Assembly: GCA_050289385.1 (NCBI GenBank)
Contig: JBNKFQ010000344.1
Location: forward strand, 1 to 24,019
DNA length: 24,019 nt
From: JBNKFQ01 sp050289385
GTDB lineage: Bacteria; Pseudomonadota; Gammaproteobacteria; Pseudomonadales; Porticoccaceae
Reading direction: 5' to 3'
Shown here piece by piece: positions 16,736 through 24,019 of the stretch (position 1 is its first letter; each line of letters begins with the position of its first letter). The position numbers and the translations under genes were made by a program. The notes beneath the pieces are model-generated. The model saw nothing but the letters and a program-made list of their open reading frames with translations, was not told the origin of the DNA and did no database searches.

Positions 16736-17656
16736 TCAGACCGTCGAGTTGGAAGTGCAAACCGGGAACGACGATAAATAGTTTTGCTTGCAAGCTTCCT
16801 TCAACAGTTTGAGAATTATTCCCGGCTGTTTGCCCAGTGAGGAGAGCGCGTAAGGCAAAAAAGCATGCCCGAAACCGACATAGATCCTCACCGGAACATT
16901 CAGCTCCGCCGCAATTGTCACCAGGTTGGTAACCGGTAATCCATACAACAGCTCCAGCTCGCAGCGTGTGTCCGCTGCCCGCAAGCGACTCAACGCCTTC
17001 CGTGCCAAGGCGGCATCGTGGGTGGCAACACGCACACACCGCGCTTTTCCGGCCAGTCGTTCGATCACCTCCAGATACCCTGAACGTGGATCCCGTTGCG
17101 GATCATCGGGGTCTTGCCACTGGCCTTTGACCACCCTGACATTCAGTCCCAGATCATTAACCAGGTCTGCGTCTTCGATGCTGCGGCGCCAGCGGCCGGG
17201 TAATGTACAGCCAATATCTTCGAGCGGTGTTTTGGTATGTTCTCGGATAAACCGATAGATCCGTTCCGCGTGTTCCGGCGCCAGAGAATCGAAGTGGACA
17301 GGGACCCTGGATTTGTGACTCGTAGCCAGCAGAGTTTTATACATTTCCGGGTTGTAATGCAGGGCCGGAACTTTCAGTGAAAGATAGTTGTTCCCTCTTA
17401 ACCCGGTGAGTTGTTCCAGAGCTGCGAGACAGATATCGCGAACCTGTAGCGGATCTTCACCGCCACTGTCCCAGTACCCCTGCGTTACCCAGTATCCGTG
17501 GTTCACCAGATAACGGCTTACCCGTTGTGCATCGCCCAAAGTCGGACCGGCGATATAATTTCGACTCGCCCTCTTCACAACGACGCCAACAGCCGAATGC
17601 AGTATTTTTTTTGTTTGTCCAATCACAGTTTGTCCAATCACGGTTTGCCCGATCAC
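16736..17656 (-). CDS. Proline-dehydrogenase-fold (PRODH-like) protein
   Basis: This 306-residue protein matches the FAD-binding TIM barrel of proline dehydrogenases. It has YLSLKVPALHYNP (91-103, Lys95 in the position of the catalytic Lys), PVHFDSL (Asp123), VRVVKGQWQD (173-182), VRVATHDAALARKAL (208-222), ELELLYGLP (233-241) and VRIYVGFGH (256-264). The helix that normally carries the YLxRRxxEN motif, whose Arg pair binds the proline carboxylate, reads PYALSSLGKQPG here, so both arginines appear absent. It is therefore probably a flavoenzyme with another substrate, or a non-catalytic relative. The start is GTG 17656, overlapping the acyltransferase stop as GTGA. The N-terminus (IGQTVIGQTVIGQT) comes from a 15-bp repeat in which each unit begins with GTG, giving three possible starts. 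The domain is well supported; the function in EPS synthesis is unknown. Confidence 0.8.
   Translation of the reverse strand: MIGQTVIGQTVIGQTKKILHSAVGVVVKRASRNYIAGPTLGDAQRVSRYLVNHGYWVTQGYWDSGGEDPLQVRDICLAALEQLTGLRGNNYLSLKVPALHYNPEMYKTLLATSHKSRVPVHFDSLAPEHAERIYRFIREHTKTPLEDIGCTLPGRWRRSIEDADLVNDLGLNVRVVKGQWQDPDDPQRDPRSGYLEVIERLAGKARCVRVATHDAALARKALSRLRAADTRCELELLYGLPVTNLVTIAAELNVPVRIYVGFGHAFLPYALSSLGKQPGIILKLLKEACKQNYLSSFPVCTSNSTV
17612..17656. repeat. 15-bp tandem repeat (3 units) at the start of the PRODH-like gene
   Basis: The units are 17612-17626, 17627-17641 and 17642-17656. On the minus strand each reads GTGATYGGRCAAACN and encodes VIGQT. All three begin with an in-frame GTG, so the start codon itself has been multiplied. 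Confidence 0.9.
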
Positions 17657-18843
17657 GACTGATACCCGAATTTACGGAACGCCTTCCTTTGTGCCCGGCG
17701 GGCAATCCTGTGGCCGAACGCAGCCACGCCTCTCGCTGTAAACGGATAGGCCTCAATTCGTATGGACGGCCTTTCAAGCCGGGTCCAGCGCCGGGTCCAA
17801 TGTTCGGAACAACCCAGGAACTCATAAGAAGAAAGTCCCTGTTGCGCGGCAAAACGCAAGGTTTCCAGCATCAGCAGCATGCCTGGCGAACATTTTGAGA
17901 AGGCCTCGTTATAACCAATTTTCAGCAACCAGAAACTTCCACCCGTCTGCACAGCAAATTGCATGGCAACTGGCTCGGAATCGATAAACATGAAAGCAAG
18001 CCTGAGCGTTCCTTTTTCAGCCGCCCGAATGCCATAGTGGCGAAAAAAAGCCTGGCGCGTGGTGTCGGTTACCAGATCCGAGCCACACCGTCCCTTCCAT
18101 CCGGTAGCTTCAATCTTCAGTGCGTCCTCAAATAAAGCAAGAAATTCCCGGGCTGACGCCGGTGTGTAAACTTTAAAACTCACGCGGCCAGTTGCATCAG
18201 CCTTGCGTCGTGCACGGCGCAAGTCGCTGCGAAGGCTGCCGGATAACAAAGTGTCAATATCGCTGTCAGAGCCGTCCAGTTTGATATAAGGCAAGCCACT
18301 GCAATTGCGCGTTATAACAATGCCCTTGCCCGCGAAGGCGCGCTGAATTGCAGCAAATATCCGGGAATCCGCGTATGTGCGCCCAAGTATCAGTGGCTGT
18401 CGGGTTTGCAACAAGGCTCCCAGCAGTACGTCTAACGCCGATTCATCCATGTAGAGCAGATTACTGGGTTCGTAGAGGGCGCCAACGCCCAATTGTTCGT
18501 AACCGTGGGGAAATGCCGATGTCATCATCAGCGGCGCAAGAGCGAGCAGACCGGTGTTGTCCTCCACGGCGATAACAGCAAGTTTCGACTGACCAAGCAG
18601 TGTCTCTGCGCAACTGAGGTACCAGATATGCTCCTGCGTTGGGGTTACGCCTTTTGCCGGCAACATCTTGCGCCACTCTTGTGCGACAGAATCAAGTTCG
18701 TCCATATTTTTCAAAACGCGGGTTTTCATAAGGGCAAATCCCTGTCCGTAGACTCCGGTTTGGGCCTGTTCAGACCGTTGGCAAGCGACTGATAACACAG
18801 CCGGGTGAAACAATCGGTTCCAGCAGTAGCGAAGACGAAACAT
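17653..18843 (-). CDS. GNAT/FemAB-like acyltransferase (CelD/BcsL type)
   Basis: This protein of about 396 residues has the double-GNAT fold of the CelD/BcsL family. Visible elements are EWRKMLPAKGVTPTQEHIWYLSCAETLL, LLALAPLMMTSAFPHGYEQLGVG, SLRSDLRRARRKADATGRVSFKVY (the typical RR-rich loop), FRHYGIRAAEKGTLRLAFMFIDSEPVAMQFAV, FWLLKIGYNEAFSKCSPGMLLMLETLRFA (acyl-CoA-binding region) and YEFLGCSEHWTRRWT. It probably acylates an amino or hydroxyl group on a sugar of the repeat unit; donor and acceptor are unknown. ATG 18843 sits 9 nt after the GT4 stop and keeps the operon tight. ATG 18729 gives a start (MKTRVLKNMDELDSVAQEW) that fits the family better and cannot be excluded. The stop overlaps the PRODH-like start as GTGA. 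Confidence 0.83.
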   Translation of the reverse strand: MFRLRYCWNRLFHPAVLSVACQRSEQAQTGVYGQGFALMKTRVLKNMDELDSVAQEWRKMLPAKGVTPTQEHIWYLSCAETLLGQSKLAVIAVEDNTGLLALAPLMMTSAFPHGYEQLGVGALYEPSNLLYMDESALDVLLGALLQTRQPLILGRTYADSRIFAAIQRAFAGKGIVITRNCSGLPYIKLDGSDSDIDTLLSGSLRSDLRRARRKADATGRVSFKVYTPASAREFLALFEDALKIEATGWKGRCGSDLVTDTTRQAFFRHYGIRAAEKGTLRLAFMFIDSEPVAMQFAVQTGGSFWLLKIGYNEAFSKCSPGMLLMLETLRFAAQQGLSSYEFLGCSEHWTRRWTRLERPSIRIEAYPFTARGVAAFGHRIARRAQRKAFRKFGYQS

Positions 18844-18852
18844 CAACAGAGC

Positions 18853-20019
18853 CTACAAATCCTGGTGAGAAATCCGGGCAAGTGAGTCACTCCGGTAAAT
18901 TTCTATCCATTGCCGACCAACCTGGGCCCATGTGTAATTTTCCACTTCCTGCCAGGCACGGTTCGCCATACTTGCGGCCAGTCCCGGCGCATCCAGCAAG
19001 GCAGTAATGGCAGTGGCCATAGCGACCGGATTATTGCGGGGTATCAGAATGCCCCGGCGTCCGTGTCCCGCCATGGCAGCGATATCACCCGTGGGCGTGG
19101 ACACTACCGGCAACCCGGAAGCAAACGCTTCCAGAATGGAAACTGGCTGGTTGTCGATCACCGACGAATTGACAAAAATATCTGCCTCGTCATAGAGCTT
19201 CGGCATATCCTCAGGCTCAACACGGCCGAGGAAGACAACGTTCTGCAATCCCCTCGACTCTACCCACTGCATGAGCCTGGCCTGTTCGCTGCCATAACCG
19301 GCAATGATCAGCCGCGCCCCGGGCCAACTCTGTTTGACAATGGCGAAAGCCTGCAGGGTAATGTCAACGCGGTAGTGGGCCTCCAGATTTCGATTGGACA
19401 ACAACAGCGGTCGCAACGAATGCCGCTCCCGATAATGAAAACCGGAAATATCAATAATGTTACGCACCACTTGAGCCCGATAACCGTGCCTGGCAAACAC
19501 CGTTTGCAGATAAGCGGATGGGACGACGATGTCGTCCACCTGGCGCAACCAGGGGTGTACCCGTATCCCCCAGTTGGCCAGATGATCCTCGGCTTCGCCG
19601 CTGTGATAATTCAGAACAATGCGCCTGGAAAACAGGCGGGCCACCAGAATAGCCGGAACCGGCGCCAGCAAAAACGACCAGTACGCTGCAGAAAATACAT
19701 GCACCACATCGACGCGCCGCACTCGAGTGAGGCCGGCAATATACAGACATTGGTTGACCAGAGTACGCAGCAGCGGAATCCGGCGCAGCCAGCGAAAACC
19801 CTTTGGAAAACGTGGGTTCACGGCGATAAACAGCACCTTGACACCATCGCGCTCAAGCGCCTGCGTCAGACTGCGGGCCTGAACGCCCTGCCCGCCGAGA
19901 ATATCCATGCCGGGCGCCACGATCGCTACCCGCAGAGATTTGCCACCAGATTTTGTCGCCACCCCGGTTTTAGCGTCTGTTTGCTTTACCTCCGGGGCAA
20001 AAATCACGTCCCTGCTCAT
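18853..20019 (-). CDS. GT4-family glycosyltransferase
   Basis: This 388-residue GT-B enzyme has VAIVAPGMDILGGQGVQARSLTQAL at the N-terminal domain start (Gly-rich acceptor loop), NYHSGEAEDHL, DDIVVPSAYLQTVFARHG, and the C-terminal donor domain LIIAGYGSEQARL, VVFLGRVEPEDMPKLYDEADIFVNSSVIDNQPVSILEAFASGLPVVST with the E(x7)E-type site. It has no membrane helix. It probably transfers a sugar during repeat-unit assembly; the specificity is unknown. ATG 20019 was chosen because it overlaps the stop of amidotransferase 2 by ATGA and has AGGGG upstream. The longer open frame (to 20145) runs inside the amidotransferase gene. It is followed 9 nt later by the acyltransferase. Confidence 0.9.
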   Translation of the reverse strand: MSRDVIFAPEVKQTDAKTGVATKSGGKSLRVAIVAPGMDILGGQGVQARSLTQALERDGVKVLFIAVNPRFPKGFRWLRRIPLLRTLVNQCLYIAGLTRVRRVDVVHVFSAAYWSFLLAPVPAILVARLFSRRIVLNYHSGEAEDHLANWGIRVHPWLRQVDDIVVPSAYLQTVFARHGYRAQVVRNIIDISGFHYRERHSLRPLLLSNRNLEAHYRVDITLQAFAIVKQSWPGARLIIAGYGSEQARLMQWVESRGLQNVVFLGRVEPEDMPKLYDEADIFVNSSVIDNQPVSILEAFASGLPVVSTPTGDIAAMAGHGRRGILIPRNNPVAMATAITALLDAPGLAASMANRAWQEVENYTWAQVGRQWIEIYRSDSLARISHQDL

Positions 20020-21977
20020 TGCCGTCGCCCCTGTTCGGCATAAGCGGGCAGTTTGCCCCCGGTCATGGACAAACTGCCCGACTGCAGCACGGGTAGCGGC
20101 TGACTTTTGCCAAAAGCAATCGGTTGATCCAGGAAGGTACGGCACCAGAGTTCAAAGGAAATCAGTGTCCAGAGCTGCAGATCAAGCGGTCTGCCCCGAC
20201 TCTGTAATAACAGCAGTTTTTCGATGTAATCGGGATTAAAAATATGCCGCGCGCGACAGGTGGGCGACAGCAGCAGATCGCGGACAAAGTTGTTGAGTTC
20301 ACCGCGAAACCAACGACCGAGGGGAACCGCAAACCCCTGTTTGGGGCGATCGATAATCGAATCCGGCAATATGCCTCGCATGGCGCATTTAAAAATGTGT
20401 TTGGCGCTGCCGTCGCGCAGCCGCAATTGCGGTGGAATAGTGGCGGCGAACTCTACCAGTTTGTGATCGAGCAAGGGCACCCGCGCCTCCAGAGAATTGG
20501 CCATGCTCATACGATCTACTTTGGTGAGAATATCCAGCGGCAGATAAGTCTTGATATCAAAATATTGCAGCGCCGATAACCAGTGACTGTTTTCACTGCC
20601 AAGGCAAGTCACCAGATCCCGCCAGGGTTCTGCTGCCAGTACCTGCTCGACAACCGGCGCCAAAAACAGCGTATTTTTTCCCTCCCGATCGAACATGGTG
20701 ATCGAATCCAGATAGCGGTCTGCGCCATTGAGGGCGATATGGCGCAGAAAATTGCGCCCTTTTCTGCCTTCGGCCATGCGATCTCCCACGGCCCCGAATA
20801 ACGAACGGATAACTTGAGGGATATGGTGATAACGCCGCTCTCGCTGTTCCACGCGGTACTTGTCGTAACCGGCAAACAATTCGTCACCGCCATCGCCTGA
20901 CAGCACTACCTTGACATGCTCGGCGGCCAATTTGGAAACCATGTAGGTGGGAATGGCGGAAGAATCGCCGAAAGGTTCATCAAGATGCCAGGCGAGATCA
21001 CTGAGGATACCCAATACATCCGGTTCCAGAATCAGTTCGTGATGCTCGGTACCAAAAGCCTTTGCTACCTGGCGGGCATGGAAACTTTCGTTGAAGTCTT
21101 TTTCCGGAAAGCCAATGGTAAAGGTTTTAATCGGCTGACTGCTCTGCCGCGCCATGGTCGCCACCACCGCACCGGAATCGATTCCACCGCTCAGAAAGGC
21201 GCCGAAGGGAACATCACAAATCATGCGCAGTTTTACCGACTCTTCGAGATGTTCACGCAACTTTTCCACAAAAAATTTTTCGTTGTGACTGGAGTCGTCT
21301 TCGAACAGCACATCCCAGTATTGGGATTTTTTAACGGGTTGATTGGGCTCAATGCTGAGTAGATGACCGGGTTCCAGTTTATAAATGCCGGCAACAATGC
21401 TTTGATCCTGCGGTGTGGTCAGAAAGCTAAACAAATGGGCAACCGCACTCCAGTCCAACTCCCGTTTAACCCAGGGCAATTGCAGCAAGGCCTTGAGTTC
21501 CGACGCAAACACCAGCTTGCCATCAAATTCTCCGTAAAATAACGGTTTAATACCGAGCCGGTCGCGCACCACCAACAGCTTTTTGCAACGATCATCCCAC
21601 AGCGCAAACGCAAACATGCCGCGCAATTTGTGTACGCATTCCGGGCCATATTCTTCGTACAAGTGCACGATCACCTCGGTATCGGATGCCGTACCAAAAC
21701 GATGTCCTCTGGCTTCCAGAACCTGACGCAATTCCCGATAATTATAGATCTCACCGTTGAGCACTACCTGAACACGACCGTCCTCGTTGGCGACTGGCTG
21801 GTGGCCAGTGGCCAGGTCAATAATGCTCAGCCGCCGCATACCCAGTCCGATACTGTCGTTAATGTAGTAATCCTCGTCGTCCGGCCCACGCCGCACCAGC
21901 GCCTGGCACATAGCCGCAACTTCCTGCCGTTTTACTGGCAAGCCGCGGGTATCAAAAATGCCTGCAATACCGCACAT
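20016..21977 (-). CDS. Asparagine-synthase-type glutamine amidotransferase 2
   Basis: This 653-residue AsnB-type enzyme resembles those found in exosortase/PEP-CTERM-associated EPS loci. It has Cys2 (MCGIAGIFDTRG), RRGPDDEDYY, RRLSIIDLATGHQP, LNGEIYNYRELR, DTEVIVHLYEEYG and RDRLGIKPLFYG. The synthetase domain has SGGIDS (263-268), VVLSGDGGDELFAGYDKYR and LPLDILTKVDRMSMANSLEARVP. The glutaminase nucleophile and the PP-loop are both intact, so it should be catalytically competent. The probable target is the carboxyl of a uronic acid, as inferred for amidotransferase 1. The two proteins differ throughout and are not a recent duplication. ATG 21977 has GGAG about 9 nt upstream. It heads the module amidotransferase - GT4 - acyltransferase - PRODH-like, all joined by 4-nt overlaps or 9-nt spacing. 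Confidence 0.9.
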   Translation of the reverse strand: MCGIAGIFDTRGLPVKRQEVAAMCQALVRRGPDDEDYYINDSIGLGMRRLSIIDLATGHQPVANEDGRVQVVLNGEIYNYRELRQVLEARGHRFGTASDTEVIVHLYEEYGPECVHKLRGMFAFALWDDRCKKLLVVRDRLGIKPLFYGEFDGKLVFASELKALLQLPWVKRELDWSAVAHLFSFLTTPQDQSIVAGIYKLEPGHLLSIEPNQPVKKSQYWDVLFEDDSSHNEKFFVEKLREHLEESVKLRMICDVPFGAFLSGGIDSGAVVATMARQSSQPIKTFTIGFPEKDFNESFHARQVAKAFGTEHHELILEPDVLGILSDLAWHLDEPFGDSSAIPTYMVSKLAAEHVKVVLSGDGGDELFAGYDKYRVEQRERRYHHIPQVIRSLFGAVGDRMAEGRKGRNFLRHIALNGADRYLDSITMFDREGKNTLFLAPVVEQVLAAEPWRDLVTCLGSENSHWLSALQYFDIKTYLPLDILTKVDRMSMANSLEARVPLLDHKLVEFAATIPPQLRLRDGSAKHIFKCAMRGILPDSIIDRPKQGFAVPLGRWFRGELNNFVRDLLLSPTCRARHIFNPDYIEKLLLLQSRGRPLDLQLWTLISFELWCRTFLDQPIAFGKSQPLPVLQSGSLSMTGGKLPAYAEQGRRQ

Positions 21978-22040
21978 AATTTAATCTCCAGTTTGGAAAT
22001 TCCGGTGGCTTTATGTGAGAAATCTGGTGGTGTAGTGTTG

Positions 22041-22160
22041 GTGGTATTGTTTCGCCCCTCACGGGGTAGTGTGCCGCCTGCGGCGGAGGCAATCCCGTGC
22101 CACGGGGGCGAGTCACTTTTCTTTGAAAACGCCCAAAGAAAAGTAACCAAAAGAAAGGGC
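22041..22160 (+). repeat. Dispersed intergenic repeat, copy 1
   Basis: This copy starts GGTATTGTTTCGCCCC, contains the palindrome GCCGCCTGCGGC (22072-22083) and the block GGGGGCGAGT, and ends in AAGTAACCAAAAGAAAGGGC. It includes a perfect 11-bp stem (ACTTTTCTTTG 22115-22125 / CAAAGAAAAGT 22134-22144) with an 8-nt loop. It resembles a repeat that I recall from non-coding DNA of many proteobacteria. It recurs inverted at 22500-22627. Open frames across it are not genes. Confidence 0.75.
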
Positions 22161-22499
22161 GTTGACTCCTCCACAAGATGAGAATCAACTGCCACTGAGT
22201 TCTGGCCGCTGCCGTCAAGAGCGATTTAGCCGCATCATCTCTAGAATCAAACCTGCCTGTTACAAAAGCTTCGGTAGACCCGAGAACCGGTCACTGCATT
22301 GGGCAAAGCCTGATATTTGGTTGCCGCGCCACAAGGCGACTCTGACTTTGGTAGAAAATTAAGGAATGGGAAAAGTTTAAAAAATCTTCGAAAAAGTGTG
22401 CCAAAATCTAATCCTGTTAGATGTTAAACAATTAATCGGTAATGACTCTTGGTAGAGTTACTATTGGCAGCGAGAGAGACTCATCTGCCCAGAGCCTAC
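22161..22499. other. Non-coding segment between inverted repeat copies
   Basis: These 340 bases lie between the two repeat copies in the gap before amidotransferase 2. I see no gene and no RNA structure that I recognise. The part at about 22370-22440 is AT-rich and would be a plausible place for the promoter of the leftward module, but no clear -35/-10 or sigma-54 site could be fixed. Confidence 0.5.
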
Positions 22500-22627
22500 G
22501 GCCCTTTTTGTTTGGTTACTTTTTCTTCCCATCTATAAACAAAAATAAAGTTACTCGCCCCCATGGCAGGGGAACACGACCCGCCGCAGGCGGCACTCCT
22601 TACGTCAAGGGACGAAACCATACCACC
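22500..22627 (-). repeat. Dispersed intergenic repeat, copy 2 (inverted)
   Basis: Read on the minus strand, this copy follows the same order as copy 1: GGTATGGTTTCGTCCC, GTGCCGCCTGCGGCGGG, GGGGGCGAGTAACTTT, then AAAGTAACCAAACAAAAAGGGCC. The internal stem is more decayed than in copy 1. It ends about 10 bases from the flippase stop codon. Confidence 0.75.
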
Positions 22628-22637
22628 AACCTCAAAC

Positions 22638-24019
22638 CTAAAACTTCCATACTCTACCCAACCGAACAAAAGGCGAATACACCCACTGCGAAAGCATTTG
22701 CTTTTCATCTTTTTGCATAGGACCACACCATTGCAAAAGCAGGTAATAAGACAAGCTGTAAACCCCACCGGTAACCAGCAACAACACAACATCCGGCACC
22801 GCCAGCGTCGATTTGACCAGCACGGCTGGCAACGCGGCCGCGGAAGCAATCAACACCGTCATCCCCAGTTCCCTCCAGGGCAGCAATTGTTTCAGTGTCA
22901 CACCCATCACAAATTTAATCCTGCCCAGTGCAATTGTCTTGGCAACAACAGTCACCACCAGGCTAACAAGAATAGCGCCCAACAAATCAAAGTGCATCAG
23001 GAACCAGTGAATCATGCCCGCGATCAGCCCCAGGCGGATCAGATTCTGCAAAATTAAAAAACGAGTCTCGGCAAACACTCGCAATGCACTGTCCGTAAGC
23101 AAAGTTGCTAACAGCATGGCCAGCGTCCACACCATAAATACCGGCACACTGCGCTCATAACTGTCGGTATACAGCAATACAATCAGGGGATCGGCGGTGA
23201 CCAGCAGCACTCCTGCCAGAGGGAAAAAAATCAACGCCAGCTTGCGCGTACTGTCACGCCAGATCGCAACCACCGACTCGAAATCGTTTATCCGCATTTT
23301 TTCCCGCATATTGACCATCATGACGTTGCTGGTGGAGGTCATCAAAAAATCCGATAGCGGAATCTGCAAACAGCCGACGGCATAGATGGCAAAAGTAGCG
23401 GTATCAAAATACCAGGAAACCGCGTACAGATGAAAATTGGTTTGCACAACTTCGATCAGGCCTGCCAGACCAAAAGGAATGGCATACCCCAGGTGTTTGC
23501 GCAGTGACGCTGCGTGCGGGTGCAACTCCTCACCAAATTCACGTTTTACATAAACCAGCATGGCGGTAAATCTGGCCGCGGCAAAACCGATTGCGCCGAA
23601 CATCAGTGCCTGTAAATCGGCGAACAACAACACCGGGGTAATATAAAAAGCGGCTCGCGTGAGATCGGAAAAGGCGTAACTGCCCGAGGCAAACAGATGC
23701 TGTTTGCGAATCGTCATCACAATTTCCAGCACCACCGCCATCAGCATAAACAAAAGGTATACACCGATCAGCGGAATATAATCCGGCAGGCCCGGATTAT
23801 TCAGCAGTTGCGCCAACTCTTGACGCCATAACCAGAGCAGGCTGAGAGACAAAAGGCCGACTCCGCACAACACCAGCAGAGCGTTTAGCACATAAGCACC
23901 GCCGCGCCGCGACTCGAACGGCAAAAAGTAATACAGGCTTTCCGCCATCCCCGCCTGGGCAATGCCAAACAGGGTGCCAAAAATCAAAAAAAGTTGTTTG
24001 TAAGTACCAAAAACACTTT
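22638..24019 (-). CDS. Polysaccharide flippase, Wzx/MATE-like (5' end beyond the window)
   Basis: This frame stays open to the right edge of the window (SVFGTYKQLFLIFGTLFGIAQ is readable from the last bases), so the start lies outside. About 460 residues are present, made almost entirely of hydrophobic helices of about 20 residues (at least ten) separated by short charged loops. The GxYKQLFLI...FGIAQ.GMAESLYYFLPF stretch is characteristic of the second and third helices of Wzx-type lipid-linked oligosaccharide flippases (MOP superfamily). It would move the undecaprenyl-linked repeat unit across the inner membrane. The C-terminus is complete (RLGRVWKF, TAG stop at 22640-22638). It is the most upstream gene of the leftward series seen here, separated from amidotransferase 2 by a 660-bp repeat-rich gap. 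Confidence 0.87.
   Translation of the reverse strand, partial: SVFGTYKQLFLIFGTLFGIAQAGMAESLYYFLPFESRRGGAYVLNALLVLCGVGLLSLSLLWLWRQELAQLLNNPGLPDYIPLIGVYLLFMLMAVVLEIVMTIRKQHLFASGSYAFSDLTRAAFYITPVLLFADLQALMFGAIGFAAARFTAMLVYVKREFGEELHPHAASLRKHLGYAIPFGLAGLIEVVQTNFHLYAVSWYFDTATFAIYAVGCLQIPLSDFLMTSTSNVMMVNMREKMRINDFESVVAIWRDSTRKLALIFFPLAGVLLVTADPLIVLLYTDSYERSVPVFMVWTLAMLLATLLTDSALRVFAETRFLILQNLIRLGLIAGMIHWFLMHFDLLGAILVSLVVTVVAKTIALGRIKFVMGVTLKQLLPWRELGMTVLIASAAALPAVLVKSTLAVPDVVLLLVTGGVYSLSYYLLLQWCGPMQKDEKQMLSQWVYSPFVRLGRVWKF

Noticed and set aside
18910..20043. Plus-strand open frame of 377 codons opposite the GT4 gene
   Set aside because: It lies wholly antisense to a clearly recognisable glycosyltransferase and shows no family motif. 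The same holds for the long plus-strand frames opposite both amidotransferase genes.
22041..22160. Gene encoding a peptide with LLVTFLWAFSKKSDSPPW
   Set aside because: This is a typical chance translation of the dispersed intergenic repeat, which is present twice here in inverted orientation.
22389..22403. Sigma-54 promoter (minus strand TGGCAC...TTCG)
   Set aside because: The -24 half fits, but the -12 GC is CG in the required spacing, so the key dinucleotide is wrong.

Overview
The window is most of an exopolysaccharide (EPS) or capsule biosynthesis locus from a Gram-negative bacterium, most likely a gammaproteobacterium. The case rests on an AlgD-type GDP-mannose dehydrogenase of the usual 436 residues, Wzx-type export, Sec-secreted proteins, Shine-Dalgarno starts and short ATGA overlaps. 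I cannot name the genus. No RNA gene, CRISPR array, transposase or phage gene was seen.

Layout. Positions 1-1463 hold a leftward pair: an RsbT/RsbW-like ATPase (278-811) and, 3 nt after it, the first 91 codons of a secreted protein that runs off the left edge. A long non-coding divergent region follows (812-1463), then a rightward secreted protein of 694 aa (1464-3548). Its N-terminus is a paralogue of the edge gene, and the two share an identical 86-nt inverted sequence. Everything from 3575 to the right edge is leftward. Read in transcription order from the right, it encodes a Wzx-like flippase (cut by the edge), asparagine-synthase-type amidotransferase 2, a GT4 glycosyltransferase, a CelD/FemAB-like acyltransferase, a proline-dehydrogenase-fold protein, a heparinase II/III-like protein, amidotransferase 1, a second GT4, a formyltransferase, a NodB-type deacetylase, GDP-mannose 6-dehydrogenase, a secreted beta-helix protein, a membrane GT2, and an NAD-dependent epimerase.

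How the genes fit together (inference). The dehydrogenase and epimerase supply a uronic acid and an epimerised sugar. Two GT4 enzymes and a processive-looking GT2 build the chain. The two amidotransferases could convert uronates to uronamides, while the acyl-, formyl- and deacetylase enzymes tailor amino groups. The flippase exports lipid-linked units, and the beta-helix and heparinase-like proteins would trim or modify the polymer. Polymerase, copolymerase, outer-membrane export and priming transferase genes are not in the window.

The leftward genes fall into tightly coupled modules (4-nt overlaps or 1-9 nt spacing), separated by a few longer gaps. Three of those gaps carry the same unusual element: inverted arrays of 7-bp repeats, two of them sharing a 17-nt core. 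The gap before amidotransferase 2 instead carries an inverted pair of another repeat family. Four coding regions contain recent-looking in-frame 15- or 18-bp tandem duplications. The repeat content, the invertible-looking paralogue pair and the atypical PRODH-fold protein are the most interesting signals.
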